From: Thermocrinis ruber
GTDB lineage: Bacteria; Aquificota; Aquificia; Aquificales; Aquificaceae
NCBI RefSeq assembly: GCF_000512735.1
Contig: NZ_CP007028.1
Coordinates: 1,302,001 to 1,366,000 of the forward strand
DNA length: 64,000 nucleotides
Reading direction: 5' to 3'
Of the stretch, positions 19,911-29,033 are shown in pieces; the first letter of the stretch is position 1, and each line of letters starts with the position of its first letter. A program made the position numbers and the translations under genes. The notes beneath the pieces were generated by a model. It was not told the DNA's origin and made no database searches. It was given only the letters and a program-made list of their open reading frames with translations.

Positions 19911-21998
19911 ATGCCAAGGATAGTGCCCATAGAAAGGCTAAGAAACATAGGCATAGTAGCCCACATTGACGCGGGTAAAACTACCACCACTGAGAGAATT
20001 CTCTACTACACGGGCAAAACTTACAAGATCGGAGAGGTCCACGAAGGCGCCGCAGTTATGGACTGGATGCCCCAAGAAAAGGAAAGGGGTATAACCATTA
20101 CCGCTGCTACCACTGCATGCTACTGGAAGGACCATCAGATCAACATCATAGACACACCCGGACACGTGGACTTTTCGGTGGAAGTGGTACGCTCTATGAA
20201 GGTCTTGGACGGCATCATCTTCATCTTCTCCGCAGTGGAAGGTGTTCAGCCTCAATCGGAAGCCAACTGGAGGTGGGCAGACAGGTTTGGAGTGCCAAGG
20301 ATCGCCTTTATCAACAAATTGGACAGACTTGGAGCAGACTTTTATAGGGTACTTAAGGAGATAGAAAACAAGCTCAGCATAAAACCCGTGGCGATTCAAA
20401 TTCCCATTGGAGCGGAAGATCAGTTTAAGGGTGTAGTTGACCTTATGGAAATGAAGGCCATCATCTGGCTGGAGGAAACACTCGGTGCTAAGTATGAGAT
20501 CGTGGACATTCCAGAAGAGTACAGAGAAAAGGCGGAGGAGTGGAGGGCTAAGATGGTGGAAGCCATAGTGGAACACGATGATGAACTTATGATGAGGTAC
20601 CTGGAGGGAGAGGAGATTCCCGTTTCTGACCTAAAGAGGGTTTTAAGGAAAGCAACCATAGAGAGAAAGCTTGTGCCTGTGCTCTGTGGTTCAGCCTTCA
20701 AGAACAAAGGAATTCAACCACTGCTTGATGCGGTTATAGATTATCTGCCTTCACCCTTGGATGTTCCTCCAGTTAAGGGAACAAATCCAAAGACCGGTGA
20801 AGAGGAAGAAAGAAAGCCCTTGGATGATGAGCCCTTCTGTGGGTATGTCTTTAAGGTGATGAGCGACCCCTATGCAGGTCAGCTAACCTACTTTAGGGTC
20901 TTCTCTGGAAAGGTGTTTGCGGGTTCTTACGTGTACAATGCCACCAAGGACAAAAAGGAAAGAATAGGAAGGCTACTTCTAATGCACGCCAACTCTCGGG
21001 AGGATGTGCAGGAGGCTGCAGCGGGAGAGATCGTTGCTGCGGTAGGTTTGGATGCCACTACTGGAGATACCATCTGTGATGAGAAGGCACCCATAGTTTT
21101 AGAAAAGCTTGAGTTTCCAGAACCGGTTATATCTATGGCAATAGAACCGAAAACTAAAAAGGATCAAGAAAAGCTATCTCATGTTCTCAACAAGTTTATG
21201 AAGGAAGACCCAACCTTCAGGGCCACAGTGGATCCAGAGACGGGTCAAGTACTCATACACGGCATGGGAGAGTTGCACCTGGAGATTATAGTGGACAGAA
21301 TGAAGAGGGAGTATGGAGTGGAGGTCAACGTAGGCAAACCTCAGGTTGCCTACAAGGAAACCATCAGAAAGAAAGCGGTAGCGGAAGGCAAGTTCATAAG
21401 GCAGACTGGTGGAAGAGGTCAGTACGGACACGTAGTCATTGAAGTAGAACCCATAGAGAGAGGTCAAGGTTTCGTTTTTGAAAACGCCATAGTGGGTGGA
21501 GTCATTCCAAAAGAGTTTATCCCCTCCGTGGAAAAGGGTGTGAGGGAGGCAATGCAAAGTGGAGTGTTGGCTGGATATCCGGTGGTGGATGTGAAGGTGA
21601 GACTTTTTGACGGTTCTTACCACGAGGTGGACTCCTCAGACATAGCCTTTCAAATAGCAGGTTCTATAGCCTTTAAGGAGGCAATGAAAAAGGCTGACCC
21701 TGTGCTCTTAGAACCCATAATGGAGGTGGAGGTGGAAACACCCGACGAATACGTAGGAGATGTTATCGGAGACCTCAACTCTCGTAGAGGTAAGATTATG
21801 GGAATGGAAAACAAGGGAGTTATTACAGTGGTGAAGGCATATGTGCCACTTGCGGAGATGTTTGGCTATGCCACCACACTGAGGAGCTTGACACAGGGAA
21901 GAGGAACCTTTATAATGAAATTTTCTCATTATGAAGAAGTACCACAGCATGTGGCGGAGCAGATAATTGGAGAAAGGTCCGCCGCAGCAAAATCTTAA
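19911..21998 (+). CDS. fusA: Elongation factor G
   Basis: Translocase GTPase that moves tRNAs and mRNA after peptide transfer and helps recycle ribosomes. 695 residues, the full length. G1 AHIDAGKTT, effector [10 protein letters not shown]3 DTPGHVDF, G4 NKLDR. Domain IV contains [15 protein letters not shown], and the C-terminus ends [14 protein letters not shown] chose ATG 19911, with AAGGAGGATAAC upstream; a 10-residue longer in-frame reading begins inside rpsG. Confidence 0.98.
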   Translation: MPRIVPIERLRNIGIVAHIDAGKTTTTERILYYTGKTYKIGEVHEGAAVMDWMPQEKERGITITAATTACYWKDHQINIIDTPGHVDFSVEVVRSMKVLDGIIFIFSAVEGVQPQSEANWRWADRFGVPRIAFINKLDRLGADFYRVLKEIENKLSIKPVAIQIPIGAEDQFKGVVDLMEMKAIIWLEETLGAKYEIVDIPEEYREKAEEWRAKMVEAIVEHDDELMMRYLEGEEIPVSDLKRVLRKATIERKLVPVLCGSAFKNKGIQPLLDAVIDYLPSPLDVPPVKGTNPKTGEEEERKPLDDEPFCGYVFKVMSDPYAGQLTYFRVFSGKVFAGSYVYNATKDKKERIGRLLLMHANSREDVQEAAAGEIVAAVGLDATTGDTICDEKAPIVLEKLEFPEPVISMAIEPKTKKDQEKLSHVLNKFMKEDPTFRATVDPETGQVLIHGMGELHLEIIVDRMKREYGVEVNVGKPQVAYKETIRKKAVAEGKFIRQTGGRGQYGHVVIEVEPIERGQGFVFENAIVGGVIPKEFIPSVEKGVREAMQSGVLAGYPVVDVKVRLFDGSYHEVDSSDIAFQIAGSIAFKEAMKKADPVLLEPIMEVEVETPDEYVGDVIGDLNSRRGKIMGMENKGVITVVKAYVPLAEMFGYATTLRSLTQGRGTFIMKFSHYEEVPQHVAEQIIGERSAAAKS

Positions 21999-22010
21999 CA
22001 GGAGGTAAAA

Positions 22011-23243
22011 CATGGCAAAGGAGAAGTTTGTAAGAGAGAAGGAGCACGTAAACGTAGGAACAATAGGGCACGTAGACCACGGTAAATCTACCCTAACCTC
22101 TGCCATAACTTGTGTCCTTGCCGCAGGCGTACTGCCAGGCGGTAAAGCCAAATGCATGAAATACGAAGAAATAGACAAAGCTCCAGAAGAAAAAGAAAGA
22201 GGTATCACCATCAACATAACCCACGTAGAGTATGAAAGTGCCAAAAGACACTACGCCCACATAGATTGCCCCGGACACGCTGACTACATAAAGAACATGA
22301 TTACGGGCGCCGCTCAGATGGACGGTGCTATCCTCGTGGTATCCGCTGCCGACGGACCTATGCCCCAAACAAGGGAACACGTATTGCTCGCAAGACAGGT
22401 TAACGTTCCATACATCGTGGTCTTTATGAACAAGTGCGACATGGTAGATGACCCAGAACTTCTGGACCTGGTGGAGCTTGAAGTGAGAGAGCTTTTGAAC
22501 AAATACGAATTTCCTGGAGACGATGTGCCAGTTATAAGAGGTTCTGCTTTGGGGGCTTTGCAGGAGCTGGAAGCAGGAAAGCCAGACAAGTGGTGCAATG
22601 CCATAGTGGAGCTTGTGAACGCTATGGATGAATACATACCCACACCTGTGAGGGAGTCAGATAAACCCTTCTTGATGCCTATAGAGGACGTCTTTAGCAT
22701 CTCTGGTCGTGGAACGGTGGTGACAGGAAGGGTAGAAAGAGGAACCCTAAAGCCCGGTGAGGAGGTGGAGATTGTAGGACTTAGGGAAGAACCTCTGAAG
22801 ACGGTGGCAACTTCTATAGAGATGTTCAGGAAGGTTCTTGATGAAGCACTTCCTGGAGACAACATAGGTGTGCTGTTGAGGGGAGTGGGTAAGGATGACG
22901 TAGAGAGAGGTCAGGTTTTGGCAAAGCCAGGGACAGTGAAACCTCACAGGAGGTTTAGGGCACAGGTGTATATTCTCACCAAGGAAGAGGGTGGAAGACA
23001 CAGTCCGTTCTTTGTCAATTACAGGCCACAGTTTTACTTTAGGACTGCGGACGTGACAGGTGTGATAGTGAAGTTGCCTGAAGGGCAGGAGATGGTAATG
23101 CCTGGGGACAATGTGGAGCTTGAGGTGGAGTTGATAAAGCCTGTAGCTATGGAGGAAGGTTTGAGGTTCGCCATAAGGGAAGGTGGTAAGACCGTCGGTG
23201 CAGGCGTCGTTACAAAAATACTTGATTGAGGTGTGAAAAATGG
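22011..23243 (+). repeat. Long direct repeat, tuf copy 2
   Basis: Partner of 5295-6527, in the same orientation and about 16.7 kb away. The repeats flank secE to fusA, so a crossover would delete or tandemly duplicate the RNA polymerase genes. Confidence 0.93.
22012..23229 (+). CDS. tuf: Elongation factor Tu (copy in str operon)
   Basis: Same 405-residue protein as encoded at 5296-6513, and the same base sequence as far as I can read. Here it closes the str operon (rpsL-rpsG-fusA-tuf) with AGGAGG 6 bases upstream, and leads directly into rpsJ of the S10 cluster. Having two copies gives more EF-Tu, the most abundant cell protein, from two transcription units. The lack of silent differences implies ongoing gene conversion. 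Confidence 0.98.
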   Translation: MAKEKFVREKEHVNVGTIGHVDHGKSTLTSAITCVLAAGVLPGGKAKCMKYEEIDKAPEEKERGITINITHVEYESAKRHYAHIDCPGHADYIKNMITGAAQMDGAILVVSAADGPMPQTREHVLLARQVNVPYIVVFMNKCDMVDDPELLDLVELEVRELLNKYEFPGDDVPVIRGSALGALQELEAGKPDKWCNAIVELVNAMDEYIPTPVRESDKPFLMPIEDVFSISGRGTVVTGRVERGTLKPGEEVEIVGLREEPLKTVATSIEMFRKVLDEALPGDNIGVLLRGVGKDDVERGQVLAKPGTVKPHRRFRAQVYILTKEEGGRHSPFFVNYRPQFYFRTADVTGVIVKLPEGQEMVMPGDNVELEVELIKPVAMEEGLRFAIREGGKTVGAGVVTKILD

Positions 23244-23554
23244 AACAGGAGATAATACGAATAAAACTGAAGTCCTACGATCACAGAGTGCTGGATCAGT
23301 CTGTTAAGCAGATAGTGGATGTGGTGAAAAGGACAGGGGGTATGGTGAAGGGTCCCATCCCCCTACCTACTAGAAGGAGAAGATGGGTAGTCCTGCGTTC
23401 CCCTCACAAGTTTGATCAGTCTCGTGAGCACTTTGAAATAAGAGAACACAAGAGGATTTTAGACATAGTGAGGATAACACCTCAAACGGTAGAATCCCTA
23501 ATGAATCTGAACCTTCCGGCGGGAGTGAGTGTAGAGCTAAAGATAAGGAGTTGA
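23240..23554 (+). CDS. rpsJ: 30S ribosomal protein S10 (NusE)
   Basis: Small-subunit head protein; as NusE it also joins NusB and NusG in antitermination. 104 residues with the family pattern [42 protein letters not shown]. It opens the S10 cluster. The Shine-Dalgarno sequence GAGGTG overlaps the tuf stop, so there is no room for the L4-binding leader known from E. coli. Confidence 0.98.
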   Translation: MEQEIIRIKLKSYDHRVLDQSVKQIVDVVKRTGGMVKGPIPLPTRRRRWVVLRSPHKFDQSREHFEIREHKRILDIVRITPQTVESLMNLNLPAGVSVELKIRS

Positions 23555-23558
23555 TGCC

Positions 23559-24263
23559 ATGGGTCTTGGAGCTTTTGGAATAAAACTTGGAATGACTAGG
23601 GTATTTTTAAAGGATGGTACCGCAGTACCAGTAACAGCCATAAAGGTGCCAAAGCACACGGTAGTTGCCATCAGAACAGTGGAAAAGGACGGCTACAATG
23701 CAATTCAACTGGGAGCCTTTGAAACCACAGAGAAAAAACTGACAAAGCCAGAGATAGGTCATTTAAAGAAAGCGGGCGTTAAGCTTTTGAGGAGACTGAA
23801 GGAGTTCAGGGTGGAAAATCCACAGGATTATCAAGTGGGTCAGGAATTGACGGTGGCGGACATTTTTAAGCCCGGAGAGCTGGTAGATGTGGTAGGCATC
23901 AGCAAGGGTAGAGGTTTTGCAGGTACTATGAAGAGGTGGGATTTTGGAGGATTTCCTAAGTCCCACGGACACAGGTACCACAGGGCTGTAGGTTCAATAG
24001 GTCAAAGAACAGACCCAGGAAGGGTTTGGAAGGGCAAAAGGATGGCTGGGCATTGGGGTGCAGAAAAGATCAGAGTTCAATCCTTGCTGGTGGTGGATGT
24101 TTTACCGGAATTAGAAGTAATCCTCGTAAAGGGTTCTGTGCCTGGTCATCCAAAGGGTATTGTGATTGTAGAAAAGAGCAGGATAGCCAACAGAAGATCC
24201 CAAAGACTAAAGCTGAATAGAATAAAGCATATACCAGAAAACCTAGTGAGGAATGAGCAATGA
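23559..24263 (+). CDS. rplC: 50S ribosomal protein L3
   Basis: Large-subunit assembly protein reaching toward the peptidyl transferase centre. 234 residues. It begins [13 protein letters not shown]; the central extension [21 protein letters not shown] and [23 protein letters not shown] are typical. The C-terminal tail (about 205-234) is longer and more basic than in E. coli (209 residues). Overlaps rplD by 4 bases. Confidence 0.97.
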   Translation: MGLGAFGIKLGMTRVFLKDGTAVPVTAIKVPKHTVVAIRTVEKDGYNAIQLGAFETTEKKLTKPEIGHLKKAGVKLLRRLKEFRVENPQDYQVGQELTVADIFKPGELVDVVGISKGRGFAGTMKRWDFGGFPKSHGHRYHRAVGSIGQRTDPGRVWKGKRMAGHWGAEKIRVQSLLVVDVLPELEVILVKGSVPGHPKGIVIVEKSRIANRRSQRLKLNRIKHIPENLVRNEQ

Positions 24264-24856
24264 GTGAGCTGAGCGAACTTAGAGAGGACATATTTGGTGT
24301 TGAAGTGAAAAAGCATGTCCTTTGGGAAGTGGTCAAATGGCAACTTGCCTGCCGAAGGCAGGGAACCCATAGCACAAAGACCCGCGGTGAAGTAGCATAC
24401 AGCGGAAGGAAGATCCTACCTCAGAAGGGAACGGGAAACGCTAGACACGGAGATAGAGGTGCCCCCATCTTCGTAGGTGGTGGTGTGGCCCACGGACCAA
24501 AGCCAAGGGACTACTACTACCCATTACCTAAGAAGGTGAGAAAGTTAGCCCTGAAGATGGCACTCTCTTCCAAAGCTCAAGAAAAAGCAATAAGCTTGGT
24601 GGATCAAATTCCCATCGGAGATGTACCAAAAACCAAAAAGGCGGTGGAGTTCCTACGTGCCCAAGGACTGGAGGGTAAGAAGGTTCTTCTAGTACTTCCC
24701 GAGAAGGATGATGTGATCTATAAATCCTTTAGAAACCTTCCTTATGCGAAGGTTCTTCCCGTTGAAGGGCTGAACGTTTACGACATCCTTTGGGCTGATC
24801 ATTTGATTATTACAAGACCATCTTTGGAAAAGATCTACGAGAGGTTGGGCTCATGA
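24260..24856 (+). CDS. rplD: 50S ribosomal protein L4
   Basis: Lines the exit tunnel with its extended loop; in E. coli it also represses the S10 operon. 198 residues. The tunnel loop is [20 protein letters not shown] and the following [20 protein letters not shown]. The N-terminus lacks about ten residues against E. coli. Overlaps both neighbours by 4 bases (ATGA). Confidence 0.97.
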   Translation: MSELSELREDIFGVEVKKHVLWEVVKWQLACRRQGTHSTKTRGEVAYSGRKILPQKGTGNARHGDRGAPIFVGGGVAHGPKPRDYYYPLPKKVRKLALKMALSSKAQEKAISLVDQIPIGDVPKTKKAVEFLRAQGLEGKKVLLVLPEKDDVIYKSFRNLPYAKVLPVEGLNVYDILWADHLIITRPSLEKIYERLGS

Positions 24857-25149
24857 GAAGGCCGGAGGAGATCATAATAAGACCCATAATAACCGAGAAG
24901 AGTAACAGGCTTATGGAATTGAAAAAGTACACCTTTGAGGTGGCAATGGATGCTAACAAGCACGAGATAAAGCACGCCATACAAACCCTCTTTGGTGTAA
25001 AAGTGCTAAAGGTTAATACCATGATTGTTAAGCCAAGAAAGAGAAGGGTCTTTGGAAAGTTCAGAAAGTATGGTTACACAAAGGCTTATAAAAAAGCCAT
25101 AGTAACCATAGACCCTTCTCAGGAAATAGACCTTTCAAAGGTGAGGTAA
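24853..25149 (+). CDS. rplW: 50S ribosomal protein L23
   Basis: Tunnel-exit protein that docks trigger factor and SRP. 98 residues: [39 protein letters not shown] and a short basic loop ([21 protein letters not shown]). Starts in the rplD stop; 4 bases to rplB. Confidence 0.97.
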   Translation: MRRPEEIIIRPIITEKSNRLMELKKYTFEVAMDANKHEIKHAIQTLFGVKVLKVNTMIVKPRKRRVFGKFRKYGYTKAYKKAIVTIDPSQEIDLSKVR

Positions 25150-25153
25150 AAAC

Positions 25154-26026
25154 ATGGGTGTAAGAAAATTAAAGCCGGTTACCAACGGACAGAGGCACGC
25201 AGTCCTCTATGACTTTGCAGAGATCACCAAGAGTGAGCCCGAAAAGTCCTTGACCTACTTTTACAAAAGGGCTAAAGGGCGCTCTCATGGTAAGATCACC
25301 GCTAGGTCAAGAGGTGGAGGACACAAGAAGAGATACAGGATTATAGACTTCAAGAGGGATAAGAGCCTTGTGCCTGCCAAGGTGGCAGCAATAGAGTATG
25401 ACCCCTTCAGGTCTGCACGTATAGCATTGCTACACTACGCAGATGGTGAAAAGAGGTATATTATCTGGCCCGAAGGTCTCAAGGTTGGAGATACCGTCAT
25501 GTCCATATCCTACGAAGACGCTGAGGCGGGGAAGGAACTTCCGGAAATAAAACCCGGCAACGCATTACCCTTAAAGTACATCCCTGTGGGAACTATAATC
25601 CACAACATAGAACTTCATCCCGGAAAGGGTGGTCAGCTGGTTAGGGCTGCGGGCACCTCTGCGCAGGTTTTGGGTAAGGTTGGTGATTATGTACAGGTTA
25701 GGTTGCCCTCTGGAGAGATAAGACTCATCCACCAAAGGTGCATGGCTACCGTTGGTGCGGTTGGTTTGGCAGAGCACGAGCTTGTAAAGTACGGAAAAGC
25801 TGGTAGATACCGTTGGCTTGGCTGGAGACCTCATACTCGTGGAACAGCCATGAACCCAGTGGACCACCCCCACGGTGGTGGTGAGGGTAAAACCAAAGGA
25901 AAGCATCCCGAATCTCCTTGGGGATGGAAAACCAAAGGATACAAGACCAGAAGGGGCAAAAAGTACTCAGACAAGTTTATTCTTGTTAACAGGAAGGGTA
26001 AACCTCTAAAGGAGGGTGTTAAGTAA
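25154..26026 (+). CDS. rplB: 50S ribosomal protein L2
   Basis: Primary 23S binder needed for subunit joining and peptidyl transferase activity. 290 residues (E. coli 273). It carries [37 protein letters not shown] and the active-centre loop [17 protein letters not shown] with the conserved His. A small insertion (about residues 120-132, [13 protein letters not shown]) lengthens the loop before IKPGNALPL. The stop shares one base with the rpsS start. Confidence 0.98.
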   Translation: MGVRKLKPVTNGQRHAVLYDFAEITKSEPEKSLTYFYKRAKGRSHGKITARSRGGGHKKRYRIIDFKRDKSLVPAKVAAIEYDPFRSARIALLHYADGEKRYIIWPEGLKVGDTVMSISYEDAEAGKELPEIKPGNALPLKYIPVGTIIHNIELHPGKGGQLVRAAGTSAQVLGKVGDYVQVRLPSGEIRLIHQRCMATVGAVGLAEHELVKYGKAGRYRWLGWRPHTRGTAMNPVDHPHGGGEGKTKGKHPESPWGWKTKGYKTRRGKKYSDKFILVNRKGKPLKEGVK

Positions 26027-26481
26027 TGGGTTTCAAAGGTGCTTGGAACAAAAGGAATAAACTTATTGAGGACCTTGACACCTTTCTAAAGCTATACAAG
26101 AAAGTTCAGAGGGTATACAAAAAGGTAAGGAAGGTACAACACACACCAGAGCTTTTCGAAAGGGCCTACCAAAAGTACAAGGAGATCTGGGAGCAATACA
26201 GAAAGCTGGTGGATAAAAAAGCCTGGGTTGATCCAAAGCTTTGGAGTAGGATAAGGAAGATGAACCAGACAGGAGAGAGAAAGGTTATAAAAACTTACAG
26301 CAGGGACACCACAATAATACCTGAATTTGTAGGTCACACCATAGCGGTTCATAACGGCAAAACCTTTGTGCCCGTTTATATTACTTCTGATATGGTGGGG
26401 CACAAGTTGGGTGAGTTTGCTCCCACCAGGACCTTTAAGGGCCACCCGGAAAAGTCTTCAAAGGTGGCCAAGAAGAAGTGA
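26026..26481 (+). CDS. rpsS: 30S ribosomal protein S19 with long N-terminal extension
   Basis: Head protein contacting the A-site finger. The family core (about 92 residues) begins only near residue 60 ([15 protein letters not shown], matching the usual N-terminal RSLKKGPF segment) and runs through [30 protein letters not shown]. Residues 1-59 are an added, strongly charged and probably helical region (Lys, Glu, Tyr and Leu rich). The single start codon, TAATG overlap with rplB and absence of an internal start argue that the extension is translated. I believe relatives in Aquificales share it, but could not check. Confidence 0.95.
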   Translation: MGFKGAWNKRNKLIEDLDTFLKLYKKVQRVYKKVRKVQHTPELFERAYQKYKEIWEQYRKLVDKKAWVDPKLWSRIRKMNQTGERKVIKTYSRDTTIIPEFVGHTIAVHNGKTFVPVYITSDMVGHKLGEFAPTRTFKGHPEKSSKVAKKK

Positions 26482-26490
26482 GGTGAAAAC

Positions 26491-26832
26491 ATGGAAGCGA
26501 GGGCAATTTTAAGGTATGCTAGGATATCGCCTTTAAAGGCAAGGCAGGTGCTGAGGGTCATTCAGGGGATGAAAGCTGGAGATGCTCTGTATCAGCTTAA
26601 GTTCATTCCCAAAAAAGCTGCAAGGATAGTGGAGGGCGTGCTAAAGAGTGCCATAGCCAACGCAGAACAGAAGGGTTTGGACCTTGACAGTCTTTACATA
26701 AAAAAGGCGGTGGCGGATGATGGCCCCATGTATAAAAAGTGGATCCCCAGGGCCCACGGTAGGGCGACCATGGTGAGAAAGAGAACTTCTCACATAACTA
26801 TTGTGTTAGAAGAAAGGAAGGAGGAAGGCTGA
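26491..26832 (+). CDS. rplV: 50S ribosomal protein L22
   Basis: Tunnel protein with a long beta-hairpin; macrolide resistance maps there. 113 residues: [20 protein letters not shown] at the N-terminus, then [20 protein letters not shown], and the hairpin [20 protein letters not shown]. Shine-Dalgarno sequence overlaps the rpsS stop; one-base overlap with rpsC (TGATG). Confidence 0.97.
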   Translation: MEARAILRYARISPLKARQVLRVIQGMKAGDALYQLKFIPKKAARIVEGVLKSAIANAEQKGLDLDSLYIKKAVADDGPMYKKWIPRAHGRATMVRKRTSHITIVLEERKEEG

Positions 26833-27530
26833 TGGGTCAGAAAACGCATCCTATTGGGTTTAGGCTTGGTATTACGAAGGATTGGACCTCCAAGTGGTAC
26901 GCAGACAAAAGGGAATACACAAAGCTTCTGCATCAAGACTTAAAGATAAAGGAATACATCAAAAAACGCTACTACGCGGCGGGTGTTTCTAAGGTAATCA
27001 TTGAAAGGGCGGCAGAGAAGATAAGGATCAGGATTTTAGTGGCTAGACCGGGAATCATAATAGGTCGCAAGGGTGCAGAGGTAGAACAGCTGAGGAAGGA
27101 CCTCTTGGCTATAGCCCCCGGTTATAACTACAGCATAAACGTAGAGGAGGTTAGAACTCCAGAACTGGATGCCCAGCTTGTAGCGGAGGAAATTGCCCTT
27201 CAGATAGAAAGAAGGGTCTCCCACAGGCGAGCAATGAAAAGGGCAATAGACAATGCCCTAAAGGCAGGGGCAAAAGGTGTAAAGGTTCAGGTGAAGGGAA
27301 GGATAGGTGGTGCGGAACTGGCAAGGGCAGAGTGGTTCTTGGTGGGAAGGATGCCCCTTCAGACCCTAAGGGCGGATATAGACTACGGTTTTGCGGTAGC
27401 CCAGACCAAGTACGGCGTCTTGGGTGTGAAGGTTTGGATATACAAGGGAGACATTCTAAAGGGTGGCAAAGAGGAGATCATCAAAAAGATAGAAGAGGAC
27501 CTTAAAAGAGCAGAAAAGGAGGTAGTCTGA
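26832..27530 (+). CDS. rpsC: 30S ribosomal protein S3
   Basis: Forms part of the mRNA entry tunnel and helicase. 232 residues. It begins [21 protein letters not shown]; the KH domain has [21 protein letters not shown] (GRKG loop); the C-terminal domain has [29 protein letters not shown]. One base separates its stop from rplP. Confidence 0.98.
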   Translation: MGQKTHPIGFRLGITKDWTSKWYADKREYTKLLHQDLKIKEYIKKRYYAAGVSKVIIERAAEKIRIRILVARPGIIIGRKGAEVEQLRKDLLAIAPGYNYSINVEEVRTPELDAQLVAEEIALQIERRVSHRRAMKRAIDNALKAGAKGVKVQVKGRIGGAELARAEWFLVGRMPLQTLRADIDYGFAVAQTKYGVLGVKVWIYKGDILKGGKEEIIKKIEEDLKRAEKEVV

Positions 27531-27531
27531 G

Positions 27532-27960
27532 ATGTCTTTCTTGGCACCTAAAAAAACAAAGTTTAGAAAACAGCAAAGAGGAACACTAAAAGGTAAAGCC
27601 TTCAGAGGCAACAAAGTATCCTTTGGAGAGTACGGCATACAAGCCTTAGAGGCTCATTGGCTCACCCAAAGGCAGATAGAAGCGGGCAGGGTCACCTTGG
27701 TCAGAGCTCTGAAAAAGGGTGCGAAGATATGGGTCACCATTTTCCCTGACAAGCCCTACACCAGGAAGCCCAATGAGGTTCGTATGGGTGGTGGAAAGGG
27801 TGACCCTGAAGGTTTTGTGGCGGTGGTAAAGCCAGGTAGGATTCTCTATGAATTCTCAGGTGTGTCGGAGGATGTGGCGGAAGAGGCTTGCAGGCTGGTG
27901 GCGTCTAAATTGCCCATAAAGGTAAGGCTTGTCAAAAAGCATGGAGGTATTGGAGCATGA
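27532..27960 (+). CDS. rplP: 50S ribosomal protein L16
   Basis: Binds near the A site and the tRNA elbow. 142 residues: [47 protein letters not shown] and the family signature [22 protein letters not shown]. Its stop overlaps the rpmC start (ATGA). Confidence 0.97.
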   Translation: MSFLAPKKTKFRKQQRGTLKGKAFRGNKVSFGEYGIQALEAHWLTQRQIEAGRVTLVRALKKGAKIWVTIFPDKPYTRKPNEVRMGGGKGDPEGFVAVVKPGRILYEFSGVSEDVAEEACRLVASKLPIKVRLVKKHGGIGA

Positions 27961-28157
27961 AGGCTAAGGAGCTCAGAAAGCTTTCCCTCCAAGACCTCTT
28001 GAAAAAAGAAGAAGAACTCAGAAGAGAGATTCTAAACTTACGCTTTAAAAAGCAAATAGAAGGACTTAAGGATAAGATGGCCATCAGGAAAGCAAGAAGA
28101 GACTTGGCAAGGGTTCTAACCATTATCAAGGAAAAGCAGATGGAGGGACAAAAATGA
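27957..28157 (+). CDS. rpmC: 50S ribosomal protein L29
   Basis: Small helical protein at the tunnel exit, 66 residues, two antiparallel helices. [20 protein letters not shown] and [26 protein letters not shown] match the family. Starts in the rplP stop and overlaps rpsQ by 4 bases. Confidence 0.96.
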   Translation: MKAKELRKLSLQDLLKKEEELRREILNLRFKKQIEGLKDKMAIRKARRDLARVLTIIKEKQMEGQK

Positions 28158-28447
28158 GCTGGCACACGAAAAGAAAGGAGTTTGTGGGTGTTGTTGTTAG
28201 CGACAAAATGGACAAAACGGTAGTTGTGCGTGTGGATAGAAGAGTGCCCCACCCTATATACAAAAAGCACATCATAAAGAGCAAAAAATACCACGCACAC
28301 GATCCCAACAACGAGTGCAGAGTGGGAGACGTGGTGGTCATAAGGGAAACAAGGCCCATCTCAAAAACAAAAAGATGGGTAGTAGTTAAGATCTTGCAAA
28401 GGGCTAAATCTCCAGAACTTCTTCAAGAAACTCCTCAAGAAACTTAA
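28154..28447 (+). CDS. rpsQ: 30S ribosomal protein S17
   Basis: Primary 16S rRNA binder with an OB fold. 97 residues: [49 protein letters not shown], and [15 protein letters not shown] 14-residue tail (to ETPQET) follows the usual end. This is the last ribosomal gene of the cluster: instead of rplN the next gene is a TusC-like protein sharing the TAATG. Confidence 0.97.
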   Translation: MSWHTKRKEFVGVVVSDKMDKTVVVRVDRRVPHPIYKKHIIKSKKYHAHDPNNECRVGDVVVIRETRPISKTKRWVVVKILQRAKSPELLQETPQET

Positions 28448-28788
28448 TGCGCGTTCTATTTTTGGTAAAAGGCGACCCGTTCTCGTGGAGATGCCACGAA
28501 GCCTTAAGGGTTGCCTTGGCTTTAGGTATAAACCACGAGGTTTTTCTTGTTTTTATAAAGGATGGAGTTTATGCTCTAACCAAGTGGAAGCATGAAAAAC
28601 TCCTCATACATGGCTTTGAAAAGCTCTTGGAGAACATGGGTTATGTAAATGTTAAGCTCTTCGTGGAGGACCTCTCTGCGGAAGAGAGGGGGCTAAAAAA
28701 GGAAGACTTTGCAGTGGATGTGGAGTTTGTAAACATGGAAAGCGTAAAAGACATGTTGGCTTCCTCGGAGGCGGTTCTGGTATGGTAA
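28447..28788 (+). CDS. DsrE-family sulfur-relay protein, TusC/DsrF-like
   Basis: 113 residues with the alpha/beta DsrE/DsrF fold pattern: RVLFLVKGDPFSWRCHEALRVALAL, VFLVFIKDGVYAL, then KLFVEDLSAEERGLKKEDF, which matches the TusC pattern of a late RGL followed by a short acidic stretch. Ends SSEAVLVW. In E. coli TusBCD passes sulfur from TusA to TusE for 2-thiouridine in tRNA; in sulfur oxidisers DsrEFH and TusA-type proteins carry sulfane sulfur. The DsrE-type catalytic Cys is not expected in a TusC subunit and is not obvious here. It overlaps rpsQ by one base and the next gene by 7. Confidence 0.72.
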   Translation: MRVLFLVKGDPFSWRCHEALRVALALGINHEVFLVFIKDGVYALTKWKHEKLLIHGFEKLLENMGYVNVKLFVEDLSAEERGLKKEDFAVDVEFVNMESVKDMLASSEAVLVW

Positions 28789-29021
28789 AGACCCTGTGGT
28801 TGGTTAGAAAGTTGGGGGACTTCAGCTCCGACTTGGTGGGAGAGGATGATATTGTGGTGTTGATTCAGGACGCGGTGCTTAGGTTTCCATACAAGAGAAA
28901 CTGGTATGCTTGCAAAGAGGATGTGGAAGCTAGAGGACTGAAGGTAAGCCCAGATAAGTTAAAGTCTTACGAGGATATTGCAGAGCTCATTCTTACAGCA
29001 CAAAAGGTGGTCGTCTGGTAG
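28782..29021 (+). CDS. TusB/DsrH-like sulfur-relay protein
   Basis: 79 residues (E. coli TusB 95). KTLWLVRKLGDFSSDLV, then DDIVVLIQDAVLRF, NWYACKEDVEARGL and a C-terminal KVVVW match the DsrH/TusB outline (QDGV-type motif, RGL, terminal aromatic). One Cys (about residue 44) sits in the region before RGL. Together with the preceding gene it gives the C and B subunits of a TusBCD-like complex; the D subunit is not in this window. The stop TAG directly precedes the TATAAT of the next gene. Confidence 0.7.
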   Translation: MVKTLWLVRKLGDFSSDLVGEDDIVVLIQDAVLRFPYKRNWYACKEDVEARGLKVSPDKLKSYEDIAELILTAQKVVVW

Positions 29022-29027
29022 TATAAT
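29022..29027 (+). promoter_or_regulatory. -10 box 6 bases before the sdhA/frdA ATG
   Basis: TATAAT immediately after the TusB-like stop, with TTCCTT and then ATG 29034. Transcription would begin at or next to the ATG; no Shine-Dalgarno sequence is present. No convincing -35. Confidence 0.6.
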
Positions 29028-29033
29028 TTCCTT

